Shown one piece after another: positions 1-8,252 of a stretch of DNA of 64,000 nucleotides (position 1 is its first letter; every line of letters begins with the position of its first letter). The stretch covers positions 372,001 to 436,000 of the forward strand of contig NZ_SJPO01000001.1 in NCBI RefSeq assembly GCF_007859935.1. Direction: 5' to 3'. The notes beneath the pieces were generated by a model. The model searched no databases. It had not been told where the DNA came from and worked only from the letters and a program-made list of their open reading frames with translations. The position numbers and the translations under genes are program-made. Source of the DNA: Posidoniimonas polymericola (GTDB lineage: Bacteria > Planctomycetota > Planctomycetia > Pirellulales > Lacipirellulaceae).

Positions 1-17
1 GGGCCAAAACCGGGGAG

Positions 18-92
18 CCGGCGGCGTAAGCCGTCGGAGCAGCGCTACGGCCGAGGCTGCCGGCGGAATCCTCCGGCGCCTGACGGCGCCGG
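18..92. repeat. Pair of GC-rich REP-like hairpins upstream of the oxidase gene
   Basis: Two small hairpins sit in the leader region. The first (18-37) pairs CCGGCGGC with GCCGTCGG around a GTAA loop, with one G-T mismatch. The second (73-92) pairs CCGGCGCC with GGCGCCGG around TGAC. The form is that of short palindromes scattered between genes in planctomycete genomes. No gene is visible in 1-283. Confidence 0.5.
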
Positions 93-283
93 CTCTTGCT
101 AGTCCCAGCTCGGGCGAGCCCGGCTCACGCTACTCCGGCGACAGATTGTCGCGGGTGGTTGCCTCGGGCCGTCCGCCGCCCGATGCTAGAAGCAAGATTG
201 GCCTGTCTCACCTCACACGAGCAGGCGGCGATCGTCGCTCCACGCCACCGGACCACCAATCCAATCCCCCCGAGCCTACGCGG

Positions 284-1720
284 ATGTTCTACTACCCGGT
301 CAACGACTTCGGCCCCGTGATGAAGGGGATGATTATCGGCGGGCTGGGGATCTTCCACGTCTACCTGGCGCAGTTCGCGATCGGCGGCGGGCTGCTGATG
401 AGCTGGTTCCAGTGGCGCTCGATGCGGAAGGAACGGGCTGACGGCGAGCTCTACACCCGGTTTATCGACGGCCTGTTCCGCGTGCTGGTGCTGGTGTCGT
501 TTGTGACCGGCGCCGTGACCGGTGTGGCGATGTGGTTCACCACCATCCAGATCAGCCCCCGCACGATCGGGCTGATGGTCGACCAGTTCCACTGGATGTG
601 GGCGATCGAGTGGACCTTCTTCAGCCTGGAGGTCGCCGCGGGGTACGCGTTCTACCGCCGCGGGCCGTCGCTCGACCCGCGGAGCCGGCTGACGCTGCTG
701 CTGCTGTACTCGCTGGCGGCGTGGATGAGCCTGTTCTGGATCAACGGCATTTTGTCGTGGCAGCTGACGCCCGGCGGCTGGCACGAGAGCCACAACGTGT
801 GGGCCGGGTTCTTCAACCCAACGTTCTGGCCGTCGACCATCTTCCGCACCCTCAGCTCGATGGCGACCGCCGCGCTGGTGGCGTGCCTGGTGGTGAACCT
901 CAGCCCGCGTTTCGACGCCGACGAGCGGCGGACGCTGGTGCACGCGTCGTTCCGGTTCCTCGTGCCGATGGCGGCGATGCCGCTCTTGGGCTTCTGGTTC
1001 CTGGCGGCCGTGCACCCCGAGTCGCGGAGCTGGGCGCTAGGGGGGAGCATCGCGATGACGATGTTCCTCGGGATCGGCGTCGGCGCGTCGGCGTTGATCG
1101 GCGCCTACGCCGTGGTGGTGATGTTCAAGCCGAGCATCACCGTCAACGGGGCGACCGCCGCGCTGCTGATCGCCCTCGGCTTCGGCGCCACCGCCGGCGC
1201 CGAGTTTGTCCGCGAGGGGATCCGCAAGCCGTACACCGTGCACGGCACGCTCTACTCGAACTCGATCTCGCAGGACGAGGTCGCCGAGCTCCGCCGCGTC
1301 GGCTGCACCACGGGCGACCCGTACCCGCTGCTCGGCGACCAAGAGCTCCCGGAGCAGGTCGCCCTCGGCGCGCACGTGTTCCGCGTGCAGTGCGGCGTCT
1401 GCCACACGTGGGACGGCGCCAACGGCCTGGCCCACCTGACCAACGGCTGGACCGACGATCAGCTGCGGCTCAACATCGCCCAGCTGCAGCGGACCAAGGC
1501 GTTCATGCCGCCCTTTGCCGGCACGGCCCAGGAGCTCGAGGCGCTGGTGCAGTGGCTCCGCTGGGGCCACGCCGAGCAGCCCGCCGAGTGGGCCAACAGC
1601 GACGACGCGGCGGTGATCGAGCAGATCCAACGCCACCTGGACGAGGTCGGGGTCGAGCCCGGGATTGAGGTTGCCGAGAGCAAGCCGTTGGGCGCGAAAA
1701 CCGAACCCAACGGAGACTGA
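284..1720 (+). CDS. Cytochrome bd-like oxidase subunit I fused to a C-terminal cytochrome c domain
   Basis: The 478-residue product has about eight hydrophobic segments, then a soluble heme c domain. The membrane part has a CydA-like order: TGAVTGVAM near 75-83 (compare VTGIPMEF in CydA) and EWTFFSLE near 109-116, where CydA carries its conserved acidic residues. The tail has a CGVCH heme site (C370-H374) and a likely axial Met in FMPPFAG (M408). Quinol oxidases lack such a domain. Bd-superfamily branches that appear to lack the quinol site and carry heme c are known, so electrons may arrive from a c-type donor; that is inference. The ATG at 284 was chosen because residues encoded upstream are Pro/Arg-rich and not membrane-like. 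The likely partner begins at 2628. Confidence 0.75.
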   Translation: MFYYPVNDFGPVMKGMIIGGLGIFHVYLAQFAIGGGLLMSWFQWRSMRKERADGELYTRFIDGLFRVLVLVSFVTGAVTGVAMWFTTIQISPRTIGLMVDQFHWMWAIEWTFFSLEVAAGYAFYRRGPSLDPRSRLTLLLLYSLAAWMSLFWINGILSWQLTPGGWHESHNVWAGFFNPTFWPSTIFRTLSSMATAALVACLVVNLSPRFDADERRTLVHASFRFLVPMAAMPLLGFWFLAAVHPESRSWALGGSIAMTMFLGIGVGASALIGAYAVVVMFKPSITVNGATAALLIALGFGATAGAEFVREGIRKPYTVHGTLYSNSISQDEVAELRRVGCTTGDPYPLLGDQELPEQVALGAHVFRVQCGVCHTWDGANGLAHLTNGWTDDQLRLNIAQLQRTKAFMPPFAGTAQELEALVQWLRWGHAEQPAEWANSDDAAVIEQIQRHLDEVGVEPGIEVAESKPLGAKTEPNGD

Positions 1721-2390
1721 AAAGTTGAGGTTTTAGGGAGGAAAACTGCCGTATGGCGCGGTCCAATAGAGGGCTCGGAAGGTTCTTTGTTGGTGGTTGG
1801 GATCGGCACGAGAAGGCACGAGAAGGCGATAGCGGTTTTTCGAGGGCGGCGCTCAATCACAATCCCCCTCCCCCAAGGGTGAGGGGCTAGGGGAGGAGGC
1901 CTCGGCAAGATGGCGGAGCTTGGATCCTTCCGATTAGTTGTGACCCTGGAAGCATAAGGAGGAGGAGCTGCGCTCCGCTAGTTTATTGGGCCCCCTCTCC
2001 TAACCTCTCCCCTTTTGGGGGAGAGGCATTGTTGCGCGCCGCTTCGCGGCACTGCTGTGGGTCGACGTTCAAGCAATGAGTTTTGTCCCCTTCGGCGGTT
2101 GGAAAAGTAGAAAATCAGCGGAAACGAAAGGCATGGCTGGGACAAAACCCCCGGTGGGGCGAGCGTGCTGCTCCGTGGCGTTGCCCGTAGCAGATATCCG
2201 ACCGCAGAGTTTTGTCCCCTGTGGCCGTTTAGAAAGTCGTATTCCGGCGGAGTGGGAGCCGTGGTCGGGACAAAACTCGGCGGAGGAATTGAGGAGCTTC
2301 GCTCCGCTGTTTTTTAGGCCCCCTCTCCTAGCCTCTCCCCCTGCCGGGGAGAGGGATGGTACGCGCTGCTTCGCGGCATTGCTCTGAGTC
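1721..2390. repeat. Gene-free gap with a duplicated module and two TTTTGTCCC hairpins
   Basis: No gene is supported here. A block at 1962-2055 (GAGGAGCTGCGCTCCGCT, then a C/T-rich CCCCTCTCC stretch, then GCGCCGCTTCGCGGCA) recurs in diverged form at 2291-2380. Between the copies lie two hairpins: TTTTGTCCC at 2081-2089 with GGGACAAAA at 2139-2147, and GAGTTTTGTCCC at 2207-2218 with GGGACAAAACTC at 2267-2278. A related C-rich stretch occurs near 1861-1897. The region looks like a patchwork of dispersed repeats. Confidence 0.75.
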
Positions 2391-2610
2391 ACCTGCCAAC
2401 TGCCAACTGCCACCTGCCAACTGCCAACTGCCAACTGCCAACTGCCAACTGCCAACTGCCAACTGCCAACTGCCAACTGACACCTGCCAACTGCCAACTG
2501 CCAACTGCCACCTGCCACCTGCCAACTGCCAACTGCCAACTGCCAACTGCCAACTGACAACTGACAACTGACAACTGACAACTGACAACTGACAACTGAC
2601 AACTGACAAC
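2391..2610. repeat. 31-copy heptanucleotide tandem repeat (AACTGCC/ACCTGCC/AACTGAC)
   Basis: The array has 31 uninterrupted 7-bp units plus three bases. Units 1-23 are mostly AACTGCC with scattered ACCTGCC variants and one AACTGAC. Units 24-31 (2552-2607) are all AACTGAC, showing segmental homogenisation. The array ends 17 bp before the next start codon. Because 7 is not a multiple of 3, it is open in several frames on both strands, which creates false reading frames. It recalls the short tandemly repeated heptamers known in cyanobacteria. Slippage could change the leader length of the downstream gene. Confidence 0.97.
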
Positions 2611-2627
2611 CACCCCCTACCCACCCC

Positions 2628-3707
2628 ATGTTTCCCTTCGACCAACCGACACCCACTGCCTTTTACTTGGTGCTGTACCTCGGCACGCTGCTGCTGCACG
2701 TTGTGCCGATGAACTACGTGCTGGCGGGGTCGAGCTACCTGGCGTTGCTCGGCGTTTGGGAGACCGCCCGAGGCCAGGTGAGCGAGCCGCACCGGGCGAT
2801 CGCGGCCGGGCTGCGGGACTGGATGCCGTTTGCGCTCAGCATCGCGATCACCGCCGGCGTGGCGCCGTTGTTGTTCCTGCAGGTGCTGTACAAGGAGCCG
2901 TTCTACACGGCCAACCTGCTGCTGCTGCACCGCTGGATGGCGATCCTGCCGATCTTGATCGTGGCGTTCTACCTGCTGTACCTGCAGAAGTCGAAGCGGT
3001 TTGTCGCCCGGCCGGCGGCGGTGCGGATGCTGGTGTCGGTCGGCATCTTCTGCTGCTTTGGTTTCGTCGCGTGGAGCTGGACCGAGAACCACCTGCTCAG
3101 CACGCGGGGGCAGGAAGTCTGGATCGAGCAGTACACCCAGGGGGGCTGGTTCTACGGCGACTGGGAGCTGCCCGCGCGGCTGGCGTTGTGGTGGGTCGGG
3201 GCGTTTCCGATGCTGGCGATGATCCTCGCCTGGCAGGTCCCGGCCGCCCGGGCGTCGCTGGTGCGGTTGGCTCTCGTGGCGCTCGCCGCCTCGGCAGTCG
3301 CCGGCGTGGTGTACTTCCTGCAGATCCCGGCCGCTGCGCGGTCGCAGATTGTTTCGCGTGGTTGGCCCTACCTCACGCTTGGCCTGCTCGGTGGGGCCGG
3401 GCAGGCGGCCGTGTGGACGCTCGCCTGGCGGGTGCGTGAGCTGACTGCCGGCCTGCTGGCGGGGCTCTCGGCGGCCGCGGTGCTGGCGGCGCTCGGCGTG
3501 ACGGTGCTGCGTGAGCTGAGGCGGCTTTCGGCGATCGACATCACCGCGTACTACGACCAGCACGCCGAGGCCGCGGGCGTGGGGGGCTGGTGGCTGTTCG
3601 TGCTGCTGCTGCTGATGAACGCCGGCCTGATTGCGTGGGTGATCCGGATCGCGTGCCGCCCGGCGGCCGAGCCGAACCCCCAGAAAGCCAATTCAGCGAC
3701 TGAGTAA
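2628..3707 (+). CDS. Multi-pass membrane protein, probable partner subunit of the bd-like oxidase
   Basis: The 359-residue integral membrane protein has about eight or nine hydrophobic segments and no signal peptide. Segment 2-3 reads LSIAITAGVAPLLFLQVLY, which resembles the heme-bearing helix region of bd-type subunits, and several His residues lie at helix ends (LLLHVVP, LLLHRWM). It follows the cytochrome c-fused subunit on the same strand, so I infer that it completes that oxidase. The gap of about 900 bp, filled with repeats, makes co-transcription uncertain. The ATG at 2628 follows directly on the heptamer array, and no Shine-Dalgarno sequence is visible. The family is not recognised with certainty. 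Confidence 0.7.
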   Translation: MFPFDQPTPTAFYLVLYLGTLLLHVVPMNYVLAGSSYLALLGVWETARGQVSEPHRAIAAGLRDWMPFALSIAITAGVAPLLFLQVLYKEPFYTANLLLLHRWMAILPILIVAFYLLYLQKSKRFVARPAAVRMLVSVGIFCCFGFVAWSWTENHLLSTRGQEVWIEQYTQGGWFYGDWELPARLALWWVGAFPMLAMILAWQVPAARASLVRLALVALAASAVAGVVYFLQIPAAARSQIVSRGWPYLTLGLLGGAGQAAVWTLAWRVRELTAGLLAGLSAAAVLAALGVTVLRELRRLSAIDITAYYDQHAEAAGVGGWWLFVLLLLMNAGLIAWVIRIACRPAAEPNPQKANSATE

Positions 3708-3801
3708 GCTGGCACACCAACGCCCCGGCTGGGTCGCGTAGAATGAGCACACGCGTGGCTGCCGGCCGCGCCCTGACCAATTCCAACCAGGGGTCCCCGC
3801 C

Positions 3802-4518
3802 ATGAAGTGCCTCGCCCAGAAGCTGCTGATCGTCACGTGTTTGTTCGCCGCCGCCAACGCCTTCGGTGAGGAGCCGCCGCTGCTGAAGCCCGAGCTGGAG
3901 AAGATGAGCCAGGGCGCTGCCGATCGGGTGCCGCCCGAAATGCTGCGAATGTTCGCTCAGGGGATCGCCGAGGTCCGCGACACCGGCATTGAGGGCAAGG
4001 CGGCCAACGTCGGCGACCCCGCGCCCGACGCGACGCTCTATGACTCCGAGGGCGACAAGGTCGAGTTCAGCTCGCTGTGGGCCGAAGGGCCGGTGGTGCT
4101 GACCTTCTATCGCGGCGGCTGGTGCCCGTACTGCAACCTGCAGCTGCAGAACCTGCAGAAGTCGGTCGCGGCGCTCGAGGGCGCCGGAGCGCGTGTCGTG
4201 GCGGTCGCGCCGGAGCTGCCCGAGAAGGTCGGCGAGACGGTCGCCAAGCACGACCTCAGCTTCTTGGTGTTGTCGGACAAGCACAACGCGCTCGCCAAGA
4301 AGCTCGGCATTGTGTTCAAGCTGCCGGACGTGATCCTGCCGGTCTACCGCGACCGGTTGAAGCTGGCCGAGTACAACGGCGACCAGGCGTTCGAGCTGCC
4401 GCTGGCGGCGACCTACGTGATTGATGCCGACGGCGTGATCCGCTACGCGTTCCTCGACGCCGACTACGCCAAGCGGGCCGAGCCGCGCGACGTGCTGGCG
4501 GCGTTGAAGAAGCTATAA
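3802..4518 (+). CDS. Exported peroxiredoxin-like (AhpC/TSA) protein
   Basis: The 238-residue protein starts with a signal peptide (MKCLAQKLLIVTCLFAAANA) and continues into a thioredoxin fold. The active site reads FYRGGWCPYCNLQL near residue 110, a CxxC form used by peroxiredoxin-like proteins and not the single peroxidatic Cys of classical TSA. It probably reduces peroxides or acts as a thiol oxidoreductase outside the cytoplasm. A helical stretch of about 50 residues separates the signal from the catalytic domain. It lies 94 bp downstream of the oxidase partner gene and could share its redox context. The stop is 10 bp from the convergent HYExAFE gene. Confidence 0.82.
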   Translation: MKCLAQKLLIVTCLFAAANAFGEEPPLLKPELEKMSQGAADRVPPEMLRMFAQGIAEVRDTGIEGKAANVGDPAPDATLYDSEGDKVEFSSLWAEGPVVLTFYRGGWCPYCNLQLQNLQKSVAALEGAGARVVAVAPELPEKVGETVAKHDLSFLVLSDKHNALAKKLGIVFKLPDVILPVYRDRLKLAEYNGDQAFELPLAATYVIDADGVIRYAFLDADYAKRAEPRDVLAALKKL

Positions 4519-4528
4519 CACGAACGGA

Positions 4529-5074
4529 TTAACGAGCCGCGGCGGGCTCGGCGAAGAACAACTCGCCGACGCCCCGCGCGGCCTGGCGGAACTCGGCCGC
4601 CGGCATCGCCAGCGTCTGCCATTTTTCCGACAACGGCCGGGCGGCCCGGACGTAGCGGTCGAGCGGCACGCCAACAAACGCGTACGCGGCGCCGCGGTAG
4701 TGCAGCACCTGCTCGACCGGCACCGGCGACGCCTCGGCGGTCAGGTGGTAGGCGAACACCAGCAGCGCGTCGAAGCCGGCGCCGAACCGGGCCCGCCAGC
4801 GGGTGAGCGAGTCGAGGTCGTCGCGGGTGGTCCAGTTCTTCCAGTACTGCCGCTGCTTGACCCCGGCCGGGAAGCGTCGGCCTTTGACGTCGACCAGCCA
4901 CGAGGTCCCGGTTCCCTCAGCCGAGGCCGACGGGGTGACCAGGAAGTCCACGCTCTTGAGCGACGCGTCCTCGGCCAGCGCGCGGCGCTGCTCGTCGACC
5001 GCGACGTAGGCGATCCGCTCGGCGCGGAGGTACGCCTCGAAGGCGGCCTCGTAGTGGTTGTGGCGGTTGGCCAT
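4529..5074 (-). CDS. HYExAFE family protein, possible PD-(D/E)XK nuclease fold
   Basis: The 181-residue protein opens with NHYEAAFEAYL, the signature that names the HYExAFE family, which I know mainly from planctomycetes. SVDFLV (D43) is followed by WLVDVKGRRF (D62, K64), the spacing of a PD-(D/E)XK nuclease core, and a basic KQRQYWKNW segment comes next. Nuclease activity is therefore a reasonable inference but is not established for the family. It is convergent with the peroxiredoxin gene and has no operon partner. There is no signal peptide or membrane segment, so it should be cytoplasmic. Confidence 0.78.
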   Translation of the reverse strand: MANRHNHYEAAFEAYLRAERIAYVAVDEQRRALAEDASLKSVDFLVTPSASAEGTGTSWLVDVKGRRFPAGVKQRQYWKNWTTRDDLDSLTRWRARFGAGFDALLVFAYHLTAEASPVPVEQVLHYRGAAYAFVGVPLDRYVRAARPLSEKWQTLAMPAAEFRQAARGVGELFFAEPAAAR

Positions 5075-5344
5075 CGGGAGCAGCGGGGCGAGGGTGACAG
5101 AAAGGTCCGGCGCCAGCAGCGGTTACCAGCATAGCGGAATTCGAGGCCCACAGGGCTTCTTTTCTGCTTGGCGGCGGGCCGGATTGGCGACAACCGTGCG
5201 TCCTTACCGGGGAGCTAAATCCGCCATTCCGCTCGCCCGAGCAAACGCCTATCATCGGCGCGGGGCCGTCTGCGTGCTAGCATGCGCGGACGGAATTCGC
5301 CGTGAAAACCAGACCCTTGGGAACACTTTTACAAAGCTGCCGCC

Positions 5345-6760
5345 ATGAGCAACACCCGCACCGAACGCGACACGATGGGCGAGATGCAGGTCCCGTCGGA
5401 CGCGCTGTACGGCGCGTCGACCGCCCGCGCTGTCGATAACTTCCCGATCGCCCACCAGCCGGTCCCGGCCGACGTGGTGCACGCGTTTGGCTACCTCAAG
5501 GCGGCCTGCGCCGAGGCCAACCTGCAGCTCGGCAAGCTCGACGCCAAGCGGGCCGAGGTGATCATCGCCGCGTCGATGGAGGTGGCCGAGGGGAAGCACG
5601 ACGAGCACTTCCCGGTGGACGTCTACCAGACCGGCAGCGGCACCAGCACAAACATGAACGCCAACGAGGTGATCGCCAACCTGGCGAACCTCAAGCTCGG
5701 ATTCGAGCTTGGCGCCAAGGGCGCCGACGGCGCGGTGCACCCCAACGACCACGTCAACATGGGGCAGAGCTCCAATGACACCTTCCCCACGGCGATGCAC
5801 ATCGCCGGCGCCGCCGCGATCAGCGGTCGGCTCGCGCCCGCGCTCGAGCGTCTCGCAACGGCCCTCGGCGACAAGGCCAAGGCGTGGGACAAGATCGTCA
5901 AGATCGGACGCACCCACCTGATGGACGCCACGCCGATCCGCGTCGGGCAGGTGTTCGGCGGCTACGCGGCCCAGGCCGGCTACTCGGCGACCCGCGCCGG
6001 CCGCGCGCTGGCCCGGCTGCTGGAGAACATGCCGATCGGCGGCACTGCGGTCGGCACCGGCATCAACACCCACCCCGAGTTCGCCGCCAAGGTCTGCGCG
6101 GCGCTCTCCAAGCAGCTCGGCGTCGAGTTCGCCGAGGCCAACAACCACCCGGAAGCTCAGGCCGCCAAGGACTCGTTTGTCGAGGCCCACGGCGAGCTCA
6201 AGGCGATCGCCGTCGCGCTCTCCAAGATCGCCAACGACATCCGCCACCTCGGCAGCGGGCCGCGGTGCTCGCTCGGCGAGCTCATGCTGCCGGCTACCCA
6301 GCCCGGCTCTTCGATCATGCCGGGCAAGGTGAACCCGGTGATGTGCGAGTCGATCATGCAGGTCGCCTGCCGCGTGATTGGCAACGACGCCACCGTGACC
6401 ACCGCCGGGCTCGGCGGCGTTGGTTCTATTTTCGAGCTCAACGTCGCGATGCCGGTGATGATCGACGCCTTCATGCAGTCGGTCACGCTGCTGACCAACG
6501 GCGCGGGCGTGTTTGTCGACAAATTGGTCGAAGGCCTCGAGGTCGACGCCGAGCGTTGCCGCGGGCTGATCGACCAGTCGCTGATGATGGTCACCTCGCT
6601 CGCGCCGGAGATCGGCTACGAGAAGGCGGCCAAGCTCGCCAAGGACGCCCTCAAGTCGGGGCAGACCATCCGTGAGATCTGCCTCGAGGAGAAGGTGCTC
6701 GGCGAGGCCGAGCTCGACAAGCTGCTAGAGCCCATGAGCATGACCGACCCGCACGCCTAG
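5345..6760 (+). CDS. fumC: Class II fumarate hydratase
   Basis: The 471-residue cytoplasmic enzyme interconverts fumarate and malate in the TCA cycle. Hallmarks are GSGTSTNMNANEVIAN near residue 98, the substrate region VHPNDHVNMGQSSNDTFPTA near 135, and the fumarase/aspartase signature GSSIMPGKVNP near 320. Length and motif order match the class II, iron-sulfur-free fumarases. Aspartase and argininosuccinate lyase share the superfamily, but the NMNANEVI and HPNDHVN context favours fumarase. The gene stands alone between unrelated neighbours. The ATG at 5345 places the conserved RTERDTMGEMQVP start close to the N-terminus. Confidence 0.95.
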   Translation: MSNTRTERDTMGEMQVPSDALYGASTARAVDNFPIAHQPVPADVVHAFGYLKAACAEANLQLGKLDAKRAEVIIAASMEVAEGKHDEHFPVDVYQTGSGTSTNMNANEVIANLANLKLGFELGAKGADGAVHPNDHVNMGQSSNDTFPTAMHIAGAAAISGRLAPALERLATALGDKAKAWDKIVKIGRTHLMDATPIRVGQVFGGYAAQAGYSATRAGRALARLLENMPIGGTAVGTGINTHPEFAAKVCAALSKQLGVEFAEANNHPEAQAAKDSFVEAHGELKAIAVALSKIANDIRHLGSGPRCSLGELMLPATQPGSSIMPGKVNPVMCESIMQVACRVIGNDATVTTAGLGGVGSIFELNVAMPVMIDAFMQSVTLLTNGAGVFVDKLVEGLEVDAERCRGLIDQSLMMVTSLAPEIGYEKAAKLAKDALKSGQTIREICLEEKVLGEAELDKLLEPMSMTDPHA

Positions 6761-6851
6761 GCTTCAGCAGGAAGCTGGAGTTGGGCCCGCGGCCCAAGCT
6801 ACAACCGCCCACCCCGCCAGGGGTGGGACCGCACGACCAAGGAACTCTCGC

Positions 6852-8186
6852 ATGGACGCGAAACGTTTCTCTCCCATTCTGGTGGCTCTTGCAGCGCTGA
6901 ACGCCACCCCTTCGGCGGTCGGCGAGCCGGCCGCGCTGCCGTCGCCAGTCGAGCCGCCGCTGCGGCTCGCACAGCCAGTCGAGCCGCCACGGCCGCTCGC
7001 GCAGCCCGACGAGCCGGCGCCGCTCGCGCTGCCGCGGTCGATCTCCGCGGCGCCGCCGCGCCCCGGCGTGCACGACGCGTTCGACCTCGAGCGGCCGCCC
7101 GCCAGCCCGGGGCCGCTGCCGCCCGTTCGCCATGAGCAGGGCCGCGACGACCAAGTCCATCAAACATCGCTCGAGCCGGAGTCGCCCCGCCGCCAGCAGC
7201 TCCTGGCCCTCTACAACGAGGCCGAGCGGATGGCGGGCCGTGGGCGGTCCGCCGCCGACCTCACCGACTTGATTGAACGCTGCGAGCTGGCGGCCGAGCG
7301 GCTCGGGCCCGACGATTCGCCGGAGCTTACCCGGCTCACCTCGTGGGCCTACAACCGCCGGGGCGAGCTGCACGCCGCCGCCAACCAGCCACGCGACGCG
7401 TTCGCCGACTTCCAGCACGCCGTGGTGCTCGACGACCAGAACGCCCCCGCGCTGGTCAACCGCGGCGTCACGCTCGCCCAGTACGGCAAGACCAAGGAGG
7501 CCCTGGCCGACTTTTCCGCCGCCTTGGCGCACGACCCGCGTAGCGCGCTCGGCTACCGCAACCGCGCCGAGCTGCTGGCCGGCGCCGGCCAGCACGACCG
7601 CGCGATCAACGACTACAACAACGCCATCGCCCTGCACCCCGCCGACCCGGCCCTGCACGCCGGCCGCGGCTTCGCCCAGGCGCAGCTCGGCCGCTACAGC
7701 CACGCCGTGCGTGACTACAGCGAGTCGCTCCGCCTGATGCCGGGCGACGCCGACACGCTGGTGCTCCGCGCCAACGCTTACGCCGAGGTCGGCTACTACG
7801 AGCAGGCGGTCGCCGACCTCGACGCCGCGCTGGCCCTCGCGCCCGCCTCGGCGTCGGCCTACCAGAGCGTCGCGTGGCTGCTGTCGACCTGCCCCGACGC
7901 GCGGTTCCGCGACCCGGCCAAGGCGGTCGAGTCCGCCCGCCGGGCCCTCCGCTTCGGCGCCCAGGGCGACCCCTGGCTGCTCGACGTCGCCGCGGCGGCC
8001 TACGCCGGGGCCGGTCATTTCGAAGAAGCCATCCGCATCCAGCAGCAGGCCGCCATGCTCGCGCCGCTCGAGGCCCGCCGCGAGCTGCAGCAACGCCTTG
8101 CGCTCTACCAGCAGGGCCAGCCCTACCGCCAGCCGCCGGTCCGCACGGCCGTTGCCCCAGTCGTGAGAGCCCAGGCGAACCGCTAG
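6852..8186 (+). CDS. Secreted tetratricopeptide-repeat protein
   Basis: The 444-residue protein has a weak N-terminal export signal (MDAKRFSPILVALAALNATP), a Pro/Leu-rich spacer in which a PVEPPLRLAQ-type unit is repeated up to about residue 60, and then successive TPR units from about 150 to 420. Typical TPR spacing is visible in AFADFQHAVVLDDQNAPALV, ALADFSAALAHDPRSALGYR and AVADLDAALALAPASASAYQ. Such proteins are protein-protein scaffolds, and the client is unknown. The stop codon (8184-8186) is in frame with the following lipoprotein gene and only 27 bp before its likely start, so the two are probably co-transcribed. Confidence 0.8.
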   Translation: MDAKRFSPILVALAALNATPSAVGEPAALPSPVEPPLRLAQPVEPPRPLAQPDEPAPLALPRSISAAPPRPGVHDAFDLERPPASPGPLPPVRHEQGRDDQVHQTSLEPESPRRQQLLALYNEAERMAGRGRSAADLTDLIERCELAAERLGPDDSPELTRLTSWAYNRRGELHAAANQPRDAFADFQHAVVLDDQNAPALVNRGVTLAQYGKTKEALADFSAALAHDPRSALGYRNRAELLAGAGQHDRAINDYNNAIALHPADPALHAGRGFAQAQLGRYSHAVRDYSESLRLMPGDADTLVLRANAYAEVGYYEQAVADLDAALALAPASASAYQSVAWLLSTCPDARFRDPAKAVESARRALRFGAQGDPWLLDVAAAAYAGAGHFEEAIRIQQQAAMLAPLEARRELQQRLALYQQGQPYRQPPVRTAVAPVVRAQANR

Positions 8187-8252
8187 CTGCGTTCCAACCG
8201 GGAGACGGCGACCATCCATCCCACGTTCCTCAGTGCCGCGCTGTCGTGCCTT

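Noticed and set aside
2391-2610. CRISPR array
   Set aside because: Units are 7 bp and contiguous with no spacers, and no cas genes are present.
2069-2656. Protein-coding reading of the heptamer array on either strand
   Set aside because: The repeats translate to monotonous SWQLAVG or NCQLPTA units because the unit length is 7. There is no start context or conserved flank.
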